This document shows positions 5,194-8,898 of a stretch of 8,898 nucleotides of DNA, piece by piece. This stretch comes from Sulfuricellaceae bacterium (GTDB lineage: Bacteria; Pseudomonadota; Gammaproteobacteria; Burkholderiales; UBA9220). Location of the stretch: positions 1 to 8,898 of the forward strand of contig JAIOJO010000265.1 in the NCBI GenBank assembly GCA_019911985.1, written 5' to 3'. Position 1 is the first letter of the stretch, and every line of letters begins with the position of its first letter. Position numbers and translations under genes: made by a program. Under the pieces are notes generated by a model. It ran no database searches. It was not told the DNA's origin and saw only the letters and a list, made by a program, of their open reading frames with translations.

Positions 5194-6405
5194 TCAATTC
5201 GCCCACAACTGCTCCAGGTTCTTGATCCCCCACTTGGCGGCTTCTTCGCGGGCGACGATTTTTTCCTGGGCGCCGGGCCGCGACAGCGCGAGAACTTCGG
5301 GCTTGATGTGGGTTTGAGACTTGGTGGAAAAGAACACCTTGACGGTCGGGGTCACCAGCGATTTTTCCGACTGTTCCATCACCACCGCGAGCCGTCCCGA
5401 TTCCAGGCGCACCAGCGAACCGACGGGATAGATGCCGATGCTCTTCACGAAGGCTTGGAAGACGCGCTCGTCGAAGTGGCCCTTGCACCATTCCGTCATC
5501 TTGCGGATCGATTCGGCAGGGTCCCAGCCGGACTTGTAGGGCCGATTGGAGGTGATCGCGTCATACACGTCGCACACCGCGCCCATCTTGGCATACAGGC
5601 TGATCTTGTCGCCCGGGAGGCGATCCGGGTAGCCGCTGCCGTCCATTTTTTCGTGGTGATGAAGACAGACGTCGAGGGGAATCTCACCCAAGGCGCCGCC
5701 CTCCAGAAGTACTTTATGGCCTTCCGCCGGATGCTGCTTCATGATGGCGAATTCATCGTCCGTGAGCTTACCGGGTTTGTTCAGGACTTCATGGGGCGAA
5801 AAAGCCTTGCCCATGTCGTGGAGCAAGCCGGCCATGCCGACTTCCCGCGTCTGGCTCTCGTCCAGCTTCAACTGCCGCGCCAGCGCCACCATCAGCGCGC
5901 ACACGGCCACCGAATGCATGTAGGTGTAGTCGTCGGCGCTCTTGAGGCGGGCGAGGCTGATGAGCGCGCCGGGGTTGCGTATCACCGAGGCGGAAATTTC
6001 CTCAACCAGCGCGCCGGCGGCCTCGGCATCGACGGCCTTGCCCATGCGGACTTCCTGGAACATCGAGACCACCGCCGTTTTCCCCTTGGCGCAAATTTTC
6101 GCCGCCCGCGCCAATTCCTCGGCCATGGATACCTGCTTCGGCGCCTCGTCGCGCCGGGCCGTCGCCATCAGCACCTGCTCGACTTGGGCCTCGACCTGTT
6201 CCCTGGATTCGCCCACGACCACGTCCAGCCCCTTGGAACTGTCTATCCAGAGTTCGGCGATGCCGCATTCCCGGACACGGCGCAGATCGTCCGGGTCGGT
6301 GATGACAAACTGGGTGCGCCAGAAGGGATGCTCCATCCACGACCCGCACAACTCGTGGATATGCATGCCCAGCGTAAGGTGTTCGACACGGATTTTTTTC
6401 AGCAT
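5194..6405 (-). CDS. HD-GYP cyclic-di-GMP phosphodiesterase with N-terminal DUF3391
   Basis: A 403-residue protein. The N-terminal part (about 1-130) begins MLKKIRVEHLTLGMHIHEL and matches DUF3391, a common partner of HD-GYP domains, with the PFWRTQFVI stretch. The HD-GYP domain follows (about 155-350): His164, LLHDMGK with His196-Asp197, HPAEGH (225-230), and the signature HHExxDGxGYP at 250-260, followed by AVCDVYDAITSNRPYK. All metal-binding residues and the GYP motif are intact, so it should hydrolyse c-di-GMP. There is no signal peptide, membrane segment or receiver domain, so it is cytosolic and its input is unknown. The ATG at 6405 starts the conserved N terminus; the in-frame extension further upstream is shadow of hupV and intergenic DNA. 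It is co-oriented with hupUV, 173 bp downstream, and convergent with the RAYT gene. Confidence 0.93.
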   Translation of the reverse strand: MLKKIRVEHLTLGMHIHELCGSWMEHPFWRTQFVITDPDDLRRVRECGIAELWIDSSKGLDVVVGESREQVEAQVEQVLMATARRDEAPKQVSMAEELARAAKICAKGKTAVVSMFQEVRMGKAVDAEAAGALVEEISASVIRNPGALISLARLKSADDYTYMHSVAVCALMVALARQLKLDESQTREVGMAGLLHDMGKAFSPHEVLNKPGKLTDDEFAIMKQHPAEGHKVLLEGGALGEIPLDVCLHHHEKMDGSGYPDRLPGDKISLYAKMGAVCDVYDAITSNRPYKSGWDPAESIRKMTEWCKGHFDERVFQAFVKSIGIYPVGSLVRLESGRLAVVMEQSEKSLVTPTVKVFFSTKSQTHIKPEVLALSRPGAQEKIVAREEAAKWGIKNLEQLWAN

Positions 6406-6578
6406 GCGAGTCTTTTGGCCATTGTTAAGAAGCGGTTTTGATGAAACCCTCCGCGGCGAAACAGAGGCAAGGAACAATCGACGCCGCCAAGTCAAATTAG
6501 AGCATAAGCATATTGGCAATGTGTGGCGAAACGGTAAACAGTTTGTGCACAATCGGGCGAGCAAACAGCGCCTAAACT
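6406..6578 (-). promoter_or_regulatory. Intergenic region upstream of the HD-GYP gene, possible promoter/operator
   Basis: A 173-bp gap, more AT-rich than the genes around it. It contains a perfect 10-bp palindrome TTGTGCACAA at 6543-6552 and, on the - strand, TTGACT at 6495-6490 and the tandem TATGCTTATGCT near 6500-6515. None of the -35/-10 pairings has good spacing and I see no sigma-54 site (GG-N10-GC with flanking matches). The gap length and composition suggest the HD-GYP gene can have its own promoter. No intrinsic terminator is visible behind hupV, so read-through is also possible. Confidence 0.3.
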
Positions 6579-8021
6579 TCAATGCACCGTGCACACCATG
6601 CACGGATCGAAGGAACGGACGATGTGCTGCACCAGCAGCGGGTCGCTCTCTCCCTCCGCTATGGGTGTTCCGGCCAACGCTTGCTCCAGCGCCCCCGGCT
6701 TGCCCTGGGCGTCGCGCGGCGAGAAATTCCAGGTGGTAGGCGCGATGATTTGGTAGTTCAGGATACGCCCTTTGTAGATGTGCAGCCAATGCCCCAGGCT
6801 GCCGCGCGCGGCCTCCACCAGGCCTACCCCCCGCGCTTCCTGCGGCAGGGCCCGGTGATGGCAGAAGGGTTCGCCCGGCTTGAGCGCCAGAGCCCAATTC
6901 TCCAAGGCGATTTGCACCCGGGCGATTTCCACCAGGCGGGCGATGACGCGGTTGCGCACGTTGCCGCCGCTTTTGCCGGCCAGCTCCCGGAGCAAGGGAT
7001 GGCCGTCCACCACCTGCCGCGCCAGTGCGCCGGTTTCCACCACTTCGCCGCCTAGGCGCGGCGCCTTGCACCAGCTATAGGCGCTTTCCTTGTCCGCCTG
7101 GGGCAAGCTCACTCCCTCCGCCGGATGGAGCGGCGCGGGCGCGCCGCCCATCCAACTGTGGCTGAGGTCTTCGCCGATGGCCTGCACATCCAGCTCTTGC
7201 GGCCCCCCATGCCAAATTCCCGGCTGGAACAAGCGCCCGTCCGCCAAGGGATAATTGCCGTAGCTCATGAAGCGGTCGCCGGCGCGCCCGTAGCGGGACA
7301 GTTGCAAATCGTCCGCCACCTCCAGAAACAGGCCGAAATCGCTGGCGGCCGCTGTGCCGCGCCAGCCGTCCAGGGCTTGCTCGCTGTCCAGCGCCGCCAC
7401 CTGTTCCAGCGCGGTTCCGAACAACTTGCTTTCGAGGAAACGGCGGAACTGGCGCAACAGGCTGTAGAGGCGCACCTTTTCCGCCTCGTCCACGCCCCGC
7501 GCGGAGCCGCCCGGCTGAATACTCAGGGTGTGGGGCCACTTGCCGCCGAGATAAGCCATCAAGCGCAGGAAATCCGCCCGCGCCGCAACGGCTTCGGCCG
7601 CCGCCTCGCCGCTCAGTGCCTTGAAGCGCCGGGCCACGGCGGGAAACCAGCGGCGCTCGCGATAATTTTCGCGGGCGAAATCCGGCATGAAAAACAGGTA
7701 GAAATGGGTGAAATGATCCGCCACGTTCTCGTTCGCCAGAATCAAGTTGGTCGCCAATTGGCCGTTGGTCGGCATATCCAAGCCCATCGCGTCGGCCAGC
7801 GCAGAAGCGGCGGCAACGGACTGGGAAACCGAACAGATGCCGCAGATGCGCGGCGCCAGCACCAGCGCGTCGAGAGGGTCCTTGCCCTGCAATATCTGCT
7901 CGAAACCCCGGTACATGGGGGAATTCACGTAGGCGGCCCGCACCTCGCCCCGCGCGATGTCGAGAGTCACCTCCAGGTCGCCCTCGACCCGGTTGAACGG
8001 CCCGACGACGAGGCGGCTCAT
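6579..8021 (-). CDS. hupV: Regulatory (H2-sensing) [NiFe] hydrogenase large subunit
   Basis: A 480-residue group 2b-type large subunit (HupV/HoxC). The N-terminal nickel motif is PRICGICSVSQS (Cys60, Cys63) and the C-terminal one is DPCMVCTVH (Cys474, Cys477, His480). The protein ends exactly at His480. Energy-conserving hydrogenases carry a C-terminal extension that a protease removes after nickel insertion; its absence marks the sensor type. Ile62 and Phe110 (in HFYLFF) are the bulky gas-channel residues linked to O2 tolerance in the Ralstonia sensor HoxC, and here they fall at the same residue numbers. The start ATG (8021) overlaps the hupU stop by 4 bp and begins SRLVVGPFNRVEGDLEV, the standard N terminus. 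HupUV normally signals H2 to a histidine kinase (HupT/HoxJ) that controls uptake hydrogenase genes. No such kinase is in the window. Confidence 0.95.
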   Translation of the reverse strand: MSRLVVGPFNRVEGDLEVTLDIARGEVRAAYVNSPMYRGFEQILQGKDPLDALVLAPRICGICSVSQSVAAASALADAMGLDMPTNGQLATNLILANENVADHFTHFYLFFMPDFARENYRERRWFPAVARRFKALSGEAAAEAVAARADFLRLMAYLGGKWPHTLSIQPGGSARGVDEAEKVRLYSLLRQFRRFLESKLFGTALEQVAALDSEQALDGWRGTAAASDFGLFLEVADDLQLSRYGRAGDRFMSYGNYPLADGRLFQPGIWHGGPQELDVQAIGEDLSHSWMGGAPAPLHPAEGVSLPQADKESAYSWCKAPRLGGEVVETGALARQVVDGHPLLRELAGKSGGNVRNRVIARLVEIARVQIALENWALALKPGEPFCHHRALPQEARGVGLVEAARGSLGHWLHIYKGRILNYQIIAPTTWNFSPRDAQGKPGALEQALAGTPIAEGESDPLLVQHIVRSFDPCMVCTVH

Positions 8022-8898
8022 TTGCGCTTGCGCACGGTGGGCGGCACCACCTGATGGTCGGCCACGGCGTTTTCCTTCAAGCGTTTGGGCGTGGCCGACT
8101 TGGCGAGAGATGACAAGACCACGAACCAGGCCTTGGGCATGTCGCTGGGCAGACCGAGGGGTATCCCGGCGATCTTCGGGGTTTGCAGGAAGGCATGCCC
8201 CGGCTCCTCGAAACCGGGCTGGGTGCAGTTGATGCAGGCATAGCCGCCGCGCGTGCAGGAGCCTTCGCCGTTCCACAGGCGGGTATTGCAGTCGGCGTGG
8301 GCCAGCGTGCCCATGCAGCCGAGGTTTTCCATCAGGCAGCCCAGATCCGACGCTTTTTCCGCGCTGGCCTTGTATTCGTAGTACTCGTTGCGGGGACAGC
8401 CGTGATGCACCAGGCGATCCGCGTACATGCGGGGTCGGCCGAGCCCGTCCAGATCGTCTAGGGAAAAATCGTCCAGCGCGAGCCGGACTAGTGTTTCGAT
8501 CACCCAGTTGGGGTGGGTCGGACAGCCGGCCACGTTGATTACCGGCATGCCGCTTTGCGCCCGGTAAGCCTCGCCCAGCAGGCCGCCGCCGGCGGCACCG
8601 TCGTATTGCAAACCGCAGGCCTCGGTGACGTTGTCTCCGGCAGCGCTCACCCCGCCATAGGCGGCGCACGTGCCGATAGCCAAGGTGTGGCGCGCGGCGG
8701 CTGCCAGGCGGCGCACCCAGGCTATCATCGGCTGACCGGTTCCGGCCAGCATGTGGAAGCGTCCGCTGCCGTTCGGCCCGCGCAACAATGCCCCTTCCAC
8801 GCACAGGACGTCCAAGGGCAATTCGCCCGCGGCGCACTGCTCCAGGATGCGGCGCGCTTCGGCGCCGCTTTGTTCGCTTAAGGAGGGATGCCACAAAA
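8018..8898 (-). CDS. hupU: Regulatory [NiFe] hydrogenase small subunit, 5' end outside window
   Basis: About 293 residues, open to the right edge; the N-terminal CxxC proximal-cluster region is beyond the window. Visible cluster motifs in order: GTCAAYGG and GCPTHPNW (proximal cluster), HHGCPRNEYYEY with GCLMENLGCMG (distal cluster His and Cys), and NGEGSC then GGYACINCTQPGFEE (medial cluster). The C terminus carries a tail beyond the last cluster (from about KIAGIPLGLPSDMPKAW to VRKRK), basic at its end and without a membrane anchor. In the Ralstonia homologue HoxB a C-terminal extension is needed for oligomerisation and kinase contact. Whether a Tat signal is present cannot be seen; sensor small subunits lack one. 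The stop TGA overlaps the hupV start (ATGA). The first visible codons (LWHPSLSEQ) match the internal part of HupU proteins, so the TTG near 8896 is not a start. Confidence 0.93.
   Translation of the reverse strand, partial: LWHPSLSEQSGAEARRILEQCAAGELPLDVLCVEGALLRGPNGSGRFHMLAGTGQPMIAWVRRLAAAARHTLAIGTCAAYGGVSAAGDNVTEACGLQYDGAAGGGLLGEAYRAQSGMPVINVAGCPTHPNWVIETLVRLALDDFSLDDLDGLGRPRMYADRLVHHGCPRNEYYEYKASAEKASDLGCLMENLGCMGTLAHADCNTRLWNGEGSCTRGGYACINCTQPGFEEPGHAFLQTPKIAGIPLGLPSDMPKAWFVVLSSLAKSATPKRLKENAVADHQVVPPTVRKRK

Noticed and set aside
5308..6441. Long + strand ORF (377 codons) opposite the HD-GYP gene, and similar + strand ORFs opposite hupUV.
   Set aside because: His/Arg/Gly-rich antisense shadows of well-recognised proteins in GC-rich DNA, with no domain of their own.
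6490..6495. TTGACT on the - strand as a -35 box for the HD-GYP gene.
   Set aside because: The sequence 16-18 bp downstream has no -10-like hexamer; not strong enough to call a promoter.
8022..8894. Upstream extension of the hupV frame through the hupU gene.
   Set aside because: It is the shadow of hupU; the conserved large-subunit N terminus starts at 8021 with an ATGA overlap.

Overview
The window looks like accessory genome from a GC-rich, diazotrophic proteobacterium. The presence of FixX, a Shethna-type [2Fe-2S] ferredoxin, a regulatory [NiFe] hydrogenase and GTAG-type REP elements with their transposase fits a gamma- or betaproteobacterium, possibly a methanotroph or a free-living nitrogen fixer. 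That placement is inference from gene content; no 16S or other phylogenetic marker is present.

Region 1 (1-4019, all + strand) is a tight, apparently co-transcribed run of six genes: the 3' end of fixX, a ferritin-like (rubrerythrin-type) protein, a thioredoxin-fold [2Fe-2S] ferredoxin, a small TPR-like protein, a 540-residue tandem nitroreductase (SagB-type) protein and a GlpE-like rhodanese fused to ankyrin repeats. Gaps are 11, 57, 2 and 11 bp, and the last junction overlaps by 4 bp (ATGA). FixX serves the FixABCX electron-bifurcating route that feeds low-potential electrons to nitrogenase. The rest plausibly supports electron supply, sulfur/Fe-S handling and oxygen protection for nitrogen fixation. 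No nif structural gene is in the window.

Region 2 (4020-5193) is mostly mobile. It holds a short stretch that may be a frameshifted gene remnant, four REP palindromes in alternating orientation and a REP-associated tyrosine transposase (RAYT) bracketed directly by two of them. One REP has a different stem base pair with both sides changed together, which points to selection on the folded hairpin.

Region 3 (5194-8898, all - strand) reads right to left: hupU (5' end cut by the window edge), hupV, then after 173 bp an HD-GYP cyclic-di-GMP phosphodiesterase. HupV ends exactly at the last nickel-ligand motif, with no cleavable tail, and carries Ile62 and Phe110, the narrow gas-channel residues of O2-tolerant H2 sensors. 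HupUV is therefore called as an H2-sensing (group 2b) hydrogenase rather than an energy-yielding one.

Taken together: nitrogenase releases H2, so an H2 sensor close to nitrogen-fixation accessory genes makes sense. The least expected parts are the c-di-GMP phosphodiesterase behind hupUV where a sensor kinase might be looked for, and the poorly characterised SagB/TPR/rhodanese-ankyrin set behind fixX.
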